Origin: Salipiger sp. CCB-MM3
GTDB taxonomy: Bacteria; Pseudomonadota; Alphaproteobacteria; Rhodobacterales; Rhodobacteraceae
Reading direction: 5' to 3'
Length of the DNA stretch: 64,000 nucleotides
Assembly (NCBI RefSeq): GCF_001687105.1
Contig: NZ_CP014595.1
Coordinates: forward strand, 1,635,001-1,699,000
Each line of letters opens with the position of its first letter. Positions within the stretch are counted from its first letter, which is position 1. The notes under the pieces are model-generated. The model had not been told where the DNA came from. It ran no database searches and was given only the letters and a program-made list of their open reading frames with translations. Made by a program: the position numbers and the translations under genes. Shown here in pieces: positions 28,705 to 34,965 of this stretch.

Positions 28705-29124
28705 TCAGTCCGGATCGACCTTGCCGCGCATCGCCTTGACCTCGCCGCGCTCTTTCTTGGCCTTGATCCGGCGGTTTTTCGAGCCGAGCGTGGGTTTGGT
28801 CGGGATGCGGCGGCGCGGCTTTTCCAGCGCCTTGCGGATCAGCTCGGCGAGGCGCTCGCGGGCGATCTCGCGGTTGCGGGCCTGACTGCGGGTCTCTTCG
28901 ACCTGCAGGATCAGCGCGCCTTCCTTGGTCCAGCGGCGACCGGCGATGCGTTTGAGCCGCGCCTTCACCGGGCCGGGCAGATTGGGCGAGCGGTCGGCTT
29001 CGAAGCGCAGTTCGACGGCGGTCGAGACCTTGTTCACATTCTGCCCGCCGGGCCCGGAGGACCGGATGAACTGTTCGGTGATCTCCCAGTCCTCGATGGC
29101 GATGTTGTCGTTGATGCGCAGCAT
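28705..29124 (-). CDS. arfB: Peptidyl-tRNA hydrolase ArfB (alternative ribosome rescue)
   Basis: 139-residue rescue factor (YaeJ/ICT1 type) that releases peptides from stalled ribosomes lacking a stop codon. The catalytic GGQ is in RSSGPGGQNVNKVSTAVELRF, as in class I release factors, and the tail is strongly basic (KPRRRIPTKPTLGSKNRRIKAKKERG in parts), as needed to probe the empty mRNA channel. ATG 29124 is chosen; the longer open frame adds residues unlike the family. It is a single gene on the minus strand upstream of a palindromic repeat and recQ. Confidence 0.93.
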   Translation of the reverse strand: MLRINDNIAIEDWEITEQFIRSSGPGGQNVNKVSTAVELRFEADRSPNLPGPVKARLKRIAGRRWTKEGALILQVEETRSQARNREIARERLAELIRKALEKPRRRIPTKPTLGSKNRRIKAKKERGEVKAMRGKVDPD

Positions 29125-29262
29125 GGCCGGGACATTAGCGTGCGCGGCGCGGCTTGCAAGCGGGGCGGTCTCGTACAGCGGGGCGCGGCAAAAGCAGACG
29201 GCCCGCGCCGGAGGGGCACGGGCCGTGACTGAAAGAGACGGGTCTCTCAAAGTTTTCCCTCA

Positions 29263-29292
29263 AAAGCCAGAGCTCTCGAAAGCCAGAACTCT
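29263..29292. repeat. Short direct repeat
   Basis: AAAGCCAGAGCTCT (29263-29276) and AAAGCCAGAACTCT (29279-29292) differ at one position, with a 16-bp period. It lies in the gap upstream of arfB, between it and the terminator at 29300. No gene is seen from 29125 to 29296. Confidence 0.6.
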
Positions 29293-29296
29293 TAAA

Positions 29297-29332
29297 GGGA
29301 AATGGGTCACCCTGCCTGTGGGGTGACCCATT
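29297..29332 (-). terminator. Strong terminator of the short minus-strand transcript
   Basis: ATGGGTCACCC (minus strand, from 29332) pairs perfectly with GGGTGACCCAT over 11 bp with an 8-nt loop, followed by TTTCCCTTT. It ends the unit that contains the extreme Shine-Dalgarno sequence at 29457-29473, and possibly also yhhQ. Confidence 0.8.
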
Positions 29333-29400
29333 CGAGACGTCAAGGAGGCGGGGCCGGTTAGGTCGCGCCAATTCGGGTTCCTTCACGCCAGGGGTTGCCC

Positions 29401-29457
29401 TAGCGCACTGCCCTCCGAACTGTTCCGACACCTTTCTCCAATGTTTCTCTAGACACT
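29401..29457 (-). CDS. Putative 18-residue ORF behind an extreme Shine-Dalgarno sequence
   Basis: GTG at 29457 opens 18 codons, MSRETLEKGVGTVRRAVR, ending in TAG. The leader directly upstream is GAAAGGAGGTGATCCAG, complementary over 17 nt to the 16S rRNA 3' end, with the AGGAGG core 7 nt from the GTG. A second, longer frame begins at the GTG inside this sequence and runs through the terminator. The unit follows yhhQ by about 65 bp on the same strand. Whether it is a microprotein gene, a regulatory RNA or a leader is not settled. Confidence 0.45.
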
Positions 29458-29473
29458 GGATCACCTCCTTTCA
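29457..29473 (-). promoter_or_regulatory. Seventeen-base match to the anti-Shine-Dalgarno end of 16S rRNA
   Basis: The plus strand reads CTGGATCACCTCCTTTC, the exact 3' end of bacterial 16S rRNA; the minus-strand transcript therefore carries its full complement. Ordinary ribosome-binding sites here match 4-7 bases. No other rRNA-derived sequence flanks it, so a decayed 16S copy is unlikely. Confidence 0.7.
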
Positions 29474-29538
29474 GCTGTTTGAAAAACGCAAGTTCAGCGT
29501 GCCACGGAATGTGGACTCCGCAAAGCATTTTTAACAGC

Positions 29539-30180
29539 TCACGCGAGGGAACGCGCTGCAACTGCCTTCGAAACGATCATTCGGAACGGCACCAGCGCCA
29601 GGAGGGCGAGCGAGAGCTTTACCAGCCAGTCCGCCAGCCCCAGCGAGACCCAGAGCGGCACGATCGGCCCCATGCCCAGAAGCGGCAGCGTTTCATTGGC
29701 CCAGGACACGTCATTGCCCGGCTCGAGGAAGGTGAAGGCGCCGGAAAAGGCCACCGAGAAGAAGATCGCCGTGTCGAGCGAGCTGCCCACCAGCGTCGAG
29801 GCCAGCGGCGCGCGCCACCATGCGCCGCCGCGCAGCTTGTCGAAGATCGCCACATCCATCAGCTGTGCGGCGAGGAAGGCGGCACCGGAGGCGATGGCCA
29901 CGCGCAGCGTCACGGCGGGATAGCTGTAGCCGTCGCCCTGCAGGATCACCTGCGTGCCGATCAGCGAGCAGATGACGCCGGTGACGAAGCCCGCCAGCAC
30001 GACCTTGCGCGCGGCCTGCGCGCCGTAGAGCCGGTTCATCAGGTCGGTGACCAGAAAGGCGATGGGATAGGTGAAGGCCCCCCACGTCAGCCATTGGCCA
30101 AAGAGGAACTGCACGAGGATGTTCGAGGCCAGCACGGTGGCGGCCATGGCAAGAATGCCGGGAAGATAGGAGCGTGTCAT
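29539..30180 (-). CDS. yhhQ: Queuosine precursor transporter (VUT family, YhhQ-like)
   Basis: Membrane protein of 213 residues with about six helices, of the COG1738/PF02592 family that imports the queuosine precursors queuine or preQ0/preQ1. Family marks are FGQWLTWGAFTYPIAFLVTDLMNRLYG, VILQGDGYSYPAVTLRVAIASGAAF and LVGSSLDTAIFFSVAF (in pieces). ATG 30180 is preferred; a GTG at 30222 would place the start inside a stable leader hairpin. No clear Shine-Dalgarno sequence is seen before the ATG. It follows a phytase-like gene by 65 bp, a gap filled by the two-stem structure. Confidence 0.85.
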   Translation of the reverse strand: MTRSYLPGILAMAATVLASNILVQFLFGQWLTWGAFTYPIAFLVTDLMNRLYGAQAARKVVLAGFVTGVICSLIGTQVILQGDGYSYPAVTLRVAIASGAAFLAAQLMDVAIFDKLRGGAWWRAPLASTLVGSSLDTAIFFSVAFSGAFTFLEPGNDVSWANETLPLLGMGPIVPLWVSLGLADWLVKLSLALLALVPFRMIVSKAVAARSLA

Positions 30181-30188
30181 GATGGTGA

Positions 30189-30230
30189 CCCGTTTTACAA
30201 GGTGGCGGGGAACTCGGCCCACCTGACGGG
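30189..30230 (-). promoter_or_regulatory. Two-stem leader structure upstream of yhhQ
   Basis: On the minus strand CCCGT (30230-30226) pairs with ACGGG (30193-30189). Inside it AGGTGG (30224-30219) pairs with CCACCT (30205-30200), with a 13-nt loop and a one-sided UGUAAA bulge. The structure ends 8 nt before the yhhQ ATG. It could regulate initiation; it does not match the preQ1 riboswitch classes I know. Confidence 0.4.
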
Positions 30231-30245
30231 CGGACGGACGGGGGC

Positions 30246-31259
30246 TTACTGGTTCATCGCCTGCGGATCAAGCGATTCCGGCACGTCCACTTCGACGAAC
30301 TCGGTCTTCTGGAAGAACTTGAAGTTGTCGTCCGAGATCATCGTCAGCCGGATCCGCCCCGGTGCCGAGCGCCAGACGGCGAGGCCTTCGAGATTGTCGA
30401 ACTCGAAGGCACCGCTTTCGAACAGCACTTCCTCGTGGCGGACCTTGTCGCCGGTGATGTCGAAGCGGCGCACCCGGCTGCGGAAGGCGTAGCCGGTGAA
30501 CTCGCGTTCGAGCAGGTAGAACTTGCCATCGGGTCCGATGTCGGCGCCCACCGCAAGGAAGGTGCCGCTGCGGGGCAGCGAAAAGGGCTGGCTCCAGTTT
30601 TTGCCGTCGAAGCGCCAGACCGGGAAGGGTTTGGTCAACTGGCCCGAGCGTTCGGGCAGGGTGAGCAGGCGGCCCTCGGCGTCGATCGCCAGCGCCTCGA
30701 GCCCGGAATTGTTCTGCAGGTCGGGGTAGAAATCGCCCTGCGGCAGAACCGTTGCGGGCAGATCGAACCGCTCGGAGGCGTGGATGCGCGGCGGCCCTTC
30801 GAAAGAGACATAGATGCGCCCGCCGGGGCCGATGGCCAGCCCCTCGGCATCGTCGATCTCGGGGTTCATGCGCGTGCCGGTCTCATCCAGCAGCTTTTCC
30901 ACCGGTGTGGCCTCGAGCCCGGTGATCACGCCGTTTTCGCGCTGGAACTGCCCCATGACGATGCTGCCACGGTCACTGATCGCGGTGAAGCTCTGGCCGT
31001 CCTCGCTGACCTCGAGCCCCGAGAAGCCGCCGAACCGGTCGTGGCTGTTTTTCCAGACATAGGTGCCGACCAGATGACCCGCGCCCGCCTGTGCTGCGCC
31101 ACCCTGTTCTAGCGTCCCGGCGCAGGCCGGGAGCGCGCAGAGCGCGGCGAGACAGGCAGGGAGAAGGCCCCGGCGCAGTCCGGCTTTCAGGGACTGTGCC
31201 GGGGCCAAAAACAGGCCGGAATGGGCGGCGCTCAGCGCGCGGCGATGACGGAGGCGCAT
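30246..31259 (-). CDS. Phytase-like esterase domain lipoprotein
   Basis: 337 residues. The signal peptide ends in a lipobox LCALPAC, so the mature protein is probably a lipoprotein. The rest fits the phytase-like domain (PF13449): GGFSGLEVSEDGQSFTAISD, DAEGLAIGPGGRIYVSFEGP, NNSGLEALAIDAEGRLLTLPE, and FDNLEGLAVWR, a six-bladed propeller pattern. Catalytic activity of this family is unproven. The start overlaps the end of mepA by 28 bp, and yhhQ follows, so the three may form one unit. Confidence 0.82.
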   Translation of the reverse strand: MRLRHRRALSAAHSGLFLAPAQSLKAGLRRGLLPACLAALCALPACAGTLEQGGAAQAGAGHLVGTYVWKNSHDRFGGFSGLEVSEDGQSFTAISDRGSIVMGQFQRENGVITGLEATPVEKLLDETGTRMNPEIDDAEGLAIGPGGRIYVSFEGPPRIHASERFDLPATVLPQGDFYPDLQNNSGLEALAIDAEGRLLTLPERSGQLTKPFPVWRFDGKNWSQPFSLPRSGTFLAVGADIGPDGKFYLLEREFTGYAFRSRVRRFDITGDKVRHEEVLFESGAFEFDNLEGLAVWRSAPGRIRLTMISDDNFKFFQKTEFVEVDVPESLDPQAMNQ

Positions 31260-32158
31260 TGGGCCGGGAGGTCTCCCATCACGAGGTCACGCTTGGGCTT
31301 TGGGGTCACCTTGGGCGCGTTGGGGTCGGGCTTCGGCGGGTTGATGATATTGTTCACCCAAGCCTGCGCATCGGCGCAGCCATCGCCCGGCGGCGGCGGG
31401 GTCTGATCGACGCAGGAGGCATCGCCGCGCGGGCAGGAGAGCCGGACGTGGAAATGGTAATGGTGGCCGTACCACGGGCGGATCTTGCGCAGCCAAGCGC
31501 GGTCGCCGGTCTCGTCGTTGCACATCTGCACTTTGGCGCCGGGGAAGACGAAGATGCGGGCCACGCGCGGGTCTTGCGCGGCGGCCTTCAGCAGCGCGTG
31601 GTGCTGCGGCGTCCAGCTGCTGTTCACATAGGCCCCGGCGGCGCGGCGCATGGAGATCGACGAGATGTTCTCGCGCTGCTGGCGGGTCAGGTTGAGATTG
31701 TCCGCCGGGAGCATCCAGATATCGGCGTCGAGCCCCATCTGGTGGCTGGCGTGGCCCGAGGTCATCGGGCCGCCGCGCGGCTGGCTCATGTCGCCGACGT
31801 AAATGCCGTTCCAGCCGGGCAGCCGCGCGGCCTTGCGCGACAGGTCCTCGACGAAATCGATCAGCTGCGGATGGCCCCAGTTACGGTTGCGCGACAGGCG
31901 CATGGCCTGCCATGTGGCACCGGTTTCCGGCAGTTGCTGTGCGCCCGCGACGCAGCCTTTGGAATAAGATCCAAAGGCGGCGGGCTGCAGCTGGGCGGAC
32001 ACCTGCTGGGCGCCGAACATCTGCTTGGCGCTTTTCGAGGATATCACCCCGGTGACCTTTGGAAGCTGGTCCGTGCTGGTGACTTTGGGCGCGGGTTTGT
32101 CCTCGCCGCAGGCGGCAACCGCCAAGGCGAGTGTGAGGCAAATCAGGGTGCGGATCAT
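31232..32158 (-). CDS. mepA: Penicillin-insensitive murein endopeptidase (MepA)
   Basis: 308-residue periplasmic LAS-type metallopeptidase that cleaves D-Ala-meso-DAP cross-links in peptidoglycan. A lipobox LALAVAAC at residues 10-17 suggests a lipoprotein, unlike soluble E. coli MepA. Metal-site segments are SGHASHQMGLDADIWM and YGHHYHFHVRLSCP; conserved cysteines CVAG, CNDET, SCPRGDASCVD and GCADA match the family. The tail is rich in Pro and Lys. Its ATG overlaps the stop of the MFS gene upstream (ATGA). The phytase-like gene follows with overlap. Confidence 0.9.
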   Translation of the reverse strand: MIRTLICLTLALAVAACGEDKPAPKVTSTDQLPKVTGVISSKSAKQMFGAQQVSAQLQPAAFGSYSKGCVAGAQQLPETGATWQAMRLSRNRNWGHPQLIDFVEDLSRKAARLPGWNGIYVGDMSQPRGGPMTSGHASHQMGLDADIWMLPADNLNLTRQQRENISSISMRRAAGAYVNSSWTPQHHALLKAAAQDPRVARIFVFPGAKVQMCNDETGDRAWLRKIRPWYGHHYHFHVRLSCPRGDASCVDQTPPPPGDGCADAQAWVNNIINPPKPDPNAPKVTPKPKRDLVMGDLPAQCASVIAAR

Positions 32159-33495
32159 TCTGCTCGATCTCCGTCTGGTTTCACCCAGAGTAGCAGACCG
32201 AGGCCGATTACGAAAAGGAAGATGAGCGGCGTGACGCCGATCCGTTGCGATCCGCTCAGCGCGGTGGCAGCGCCGATCAGCAGCGGCGCCAGAAACGACG
32301 TCGCCTTGCCCGAGAGCGCATAAAGACCAAAGGCTTCGGTCATCCGCGCGGGGTCGGCCTGCCGCACCATCATGCTGCGCGAGGCCGATTGCAGCACCCC
32401 GCCGCAGGCGCCGATGAGGGCCCCGAAGAGGTAAAAGGCCATGTCGGGCAGCTTTGATCCGGCGGCGACCGGCAGGCCGAAGACGGAGCTTCGGTCGACC
32501 AGCACGATGGCGATCGCGACCAGCGTCAGCAGCAGGATCATCGCCGCGATCACCGGCTTGGGGCCAAAGCGCGTGTCGGCATGGCCGCCGAGCCACGCAA
32601 AGAGCGCGCCGGATATGATCGCGATGATGCCGAAAACCCCGGTGTCGACCACCGACCAGCCGAGCACCCCCGCGGCATAGATGCCGCCAAAGGCATACAT
32701 CCCGTTGAGCGCGTCGCGGTAGAACATCGACGAGGCGAGATAGGCAAAGAGCGAGGGCCGTTTGGGCAGGTGCCGCAGCGTGTCTTTCAGCTGCGTGAGG
32801 CCGCGCCGGACCGCACCCTTTGGCGAGGCGACGGCTTTCGGCTCTTTCACCCAAAGAAAGAACGGGATCATAAAGACCGCATACCAAAGCGCGGTCAGCG
32901 GGCCGACGGCGCGGGTGCCCTCGCGCTGCGCCGCGTCGAGGCCAAGCGCCGGATCGAGCCCGAGGAAGGTTTTGCCGGTGGCCGCGCTCTCGGCGAAGAA
33001 CGCCAGCATCAGCGCCAGAGAGATCAGCCCGCCGAGGTAGCCAAAGGCCCAGCCGTTGCCCGAGATGCGACCGATCTGCTCTTTCGGTCCGAGGTCCGGC
33101 AGCATGGCGTTGGTGAAGATCGTGGCGAACTCCATCCCCACCAGCCCCAGCGCAAAGAAAAGGAGCGTGAGGATGAGGTTGAAATCGCCCGGCGCGGCGA
33201 ACCAGAGCATGCCCGCGCCGATCACGTAGAGCGCCGAGAAGACCCAAATCCAGCGCAGCCGGTGCCCGCCGCTGTCGGCCATGGCGCCCAGCACCGGAGC
33301 CAGCAGGGCGATGACGAGCCCCGCCGCGCCGATGCCAAAGCCCCAGGCCGCCTGCGCGGCGCTGCCGTCGCCCATCAGCTCTTTGACATAGGGCGCAAAG
33401 ATGAAGGTGATCAGCAGCGTGTTGTAAGGCTGGCTGGCCCAGTCGAAAAAGAACCAGCCCCAGATCCGCCTGCGCCGCGCGCCCGCTGTCGTCAT
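32155..33495 (-). CDS. MFS transporter, UMF1/Atg22-like
   Basis: 446 residues with about twelve membrane helices. The N-terminus RRRIWGWFFFDWASQPYNTL and the segment MLPDLGPKEQIGRISGNGWAFGYLGG are typical of the Atg22/UMF1 group (PF11700). Substrates for bacterial members are unknown; amino-acid efflux is the eukaryotic role. ATG 33495 follows GAGGGGGTGAG. The 5' region holds a 13-bp minisatellite (33513-33611) that lies between the promoter and the start. It overlaps mepA by 4 bp. Confidence 0.85.
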   Translation of the reverse strand: MTTAGARRRRIWGWFFFDWASQPYNTLLITFIFAPYVKELMGDGSAAQAAWGFGIGAAGLVIALLAPVLGAMADSGGHRLRWIWVFSALYVIGAGMLWFAAPGDFNLILTLLFFALGLVGMEFATIFTNAMLPDLGPKEQIGRISGNGWAFGYLGGLISLALMLAFFAESAATGKTFLGLDPALGLDAAQREGTRAVGPLTALWYAVFMIPFFLWVKEPKAVASPKGAVRRGLTQLKDTLRHLPKRPSLFAYLASSMFYRDALNGMYAFGGIYAAGVLGWSVVDTGVFGIIAIISGALFAWLGGHADTRFGPKPVIAAMILLLTLVAIAIVLVDRSSVFGLPVAAGSKLPDMAFYLFGALIGACGGVLQSASRSMMVRQADPARMTEAFGLYALSGKATSFLAPLLIGAATALSGSQRIGVTPLIFLFVIGLGLLLWVKPDGDRAE

Positions 33496-33512
33496 GCCCG
33501 TCTCACCCCCTC

Positions 33513-33611
33513 GTCGCTGGCCCCCGTCGCTGGCCCCCGTCGCTGGCCCCCGTCGCTGGCCCCCGTCGCTGGCCCTGGTCGCTGGCCTTGGTCGCTGGCC
33601 TTGGTCGCTGG
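33513..33611. repeat. 13-bp minisatellite, about 7.6 copies
   Basis: Unit GTCGCTGGCCCCC repeats with a strict 13-bp period from 33513. The first four spacers are CCCCC, then CCCTG and CCTTG twice; the eighth GTCGCTGG ends at 33611. It starts 17 bp upstream of the MFS start codon. Since 13 is not a multiple of 3 it is unlikely to be coding. Copy-number change would alter the leader length. Confidence 0.9.
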
Positions 33612-33721
33612 CGCTGCCAGTTCTGCCATAGACCTGTGCCGCGATAGAACAGGGCGGTGCGGGGCAAGGCAAGGCCCGGCGGAACTCTGGCCGAAGAACT
33701 GGCCATCGATCTGGGCAGAGC

Positions 33722-34300
33722 TCAGGCGGCGTTTTCCTCGGCCTGCGCCAGCGGCGCGGGCGCCGGCTCCTGCATCGGCGGCCAAGGGCGCGCGTCCTCG
33801 GCTTCGACCCATTTTGCCACCCAGTCCGGCAATTCCGGCGAGACGCTGGGCTGCCCGAGCAGATCCATCACCCGCGCGGGCGCGATCATCCCAGCGGCCG
33901 AGGTGACCGCGGTGCGAAACACCGCGTGGCTGGCGCAGTCGCCGTCGCTCTTCCACATGCTCTGCTCGAGATACATGAAGCGGTGATCCCAGCCGATCAC
34001 CCGGCTGCGCATCTCGATCCGGTCGAAAAGCTTCACCCGCTTGCGGTAGCGCACCATCGTCCCGGCGACGGCAAAGCCCCAGCCTTCGCGTTTCATCAGC
34101 GCCAGCAGCCCGCTGCGCCGCGCCATCGGCATGCGGCCCAGATCGTAAAGCGTCAGCACCCGGCCATTGTTGAGCTCGGCGAACATGTCGAGATCCCACG
34201 GCCAGCAGATGTGCCGGGTGACGCTGACCTCTCCGGTGGGCAGCGGCGCGGCGTTGCGCACGAGGAACATTTCTTTGGCGAGGCGGAAGAACGGGTACAT
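33722..34300 (-). CDS. Acyl-CoA thioesterase, hotdog fold (4HBT_2 / THEM6-like)
   Basis: 192 residues beginning MYPFFRLAKEMF. The hotdog motif VTRHICWPWDLDMFAELNNG with DLGRMPMARRSGL matches thioesterase-like proteins of the PF13279 group; RYRKRVKLFDRIEMRSRVIGWDHR is the central strand region. It probably hydrolyses or binds acyl-CoA; the substrate is not known. ATG 34300 follows GGAGCG. It is transcribed divergently from yggT (134 bp between starts). The C-terminal 25 residues are Pro/Ala-rich. Confidence 0.82.
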   Translation of the reverse strand: MYPFFRLAKEMFLVRNAAPLPTGEVSVTRHICWPWDLDMFAELNNGRVLTLYDLGRMPMARRSGLLALMKREGWGFAVAGTMVRYRKRVKLFDRIEMRSRVIGWDHRFMYLEQSMWKSDGDCASHAVFRTAVTSAAGMIAPARVMDLLGQPSVSPELPDWVAKWVEAEDARPWPPMQEPAPAPLAQAEENAA

Positions 34301-34433
34301 TGGGCGCTCCTTTCGGGGCGCAAATGGGCGACAGGGTGACGCGAGCGTCAACCACGACCTCGCGGCACTCTTGAGGTTTGGCGCGACACTGCCTAGGTCT
34401 TGGGGCGCTGACACAAACAAAGGGCGCACCCGC

Positions 34434-34727
34434 ATGCAATCGCTGTTCCAGATCCTGATGCTGATCCTCGACGTGATCTGGTTCATCATCATCGCCCATG
34501 TGATCATGAGCTGGCTGATCAATTTTCAGGTTCTCAACCTGCGTCAGCCGCTGGTCGCGCAGATCTGGGACGGTCTGAACCGCATCCTAGAGCCGGTCTA
34601 TTCCACCATCCGCCGGGTGCTGCCGCCGATGGGCGGGCTCGATCTGGCACCGCTGGTGGCGCTGATCGGCATCTATGCCATCCGCATCATCCTCACCAAC
34701 AACGCCGGGTTCTTCTACGGCCTCTGA
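34434..34727 (+). CDS. yggT: YggT-family membrane protein
   Basis: 97 residues with two hydrophobic helices (residues 5-30 and 66-88) around a conserved amphipathic LNRILEPVYSTIRRVLPPMGGLDLAPLV, diagnostic of the YggT family (PF02325). Family members have been linked to osmotic tolerance and to division-site or membrane organisation; function here is unknown. ATG 34434 has AGGGCG upstream. Downstream, a 65-bp palindrome separates it from the convergent DUF4175 gene. Confidence 0.9.
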   Translation: MQSLFQILMLILDVIWFIIIAHVIMSWLINFQVLNLRQPLVAQIWDGLNRILEPVYSTIRRVLPPMGGLDLAPLVALIGIYAIRIILTNNAGFFYGL

Positions 34728-34811
34728 GCCGGGAAGACATTTGGGTGAGATGGGGGGCGCGCTGTCCCCCTCGGCACTTAGCGCCTCACCCCCAGATTTT
34801 TTCTAAAAAAT

Positions 34812-34876
34812 GCGTATTTTCAAAGAGAAGAAGGGACCGGCCGCGCGCCCCCTGCTTCTTCTCTTTACAAATACGC
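34812..34876. repeat. Intergenic palindromic repeat, type B (best copy)
   Basis: The arm starting GCGTATTTTCAAAGAGAAG (34812-34833) faces its inverted copy at 34855-34876, with two mismatches in 22 positions. The loop is GC-rich. It sits between the convergent ends of yggT and the DUF4175 gene. Confidence 0.85.
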
Positions 34877-34965
34877 CCGCCGGAGGCGGATCCGCGATCG
34901 CGGCCGGGCGTCGCGCCGGGTTAGGGCGGCGGGGCTGCCTTTTGCGGGCGCTTTGACAGCGACCG

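Noticed and set aside
29135..29464. Minus-strand 109-residue frame starting at the GTG inside the anti-16S leader
   Set aside because: It reads through the strong terminator at 29300 and has no family; the start lies within the ribosome-binding sequence itself.
29457..29473. Fragment of a second 16S rRNA gene
   Set aside because: Only the terminal 17 nt match; the bases before CTGGATC differ from the conserved 16S end, so a truncated rRNA gene is not supported.
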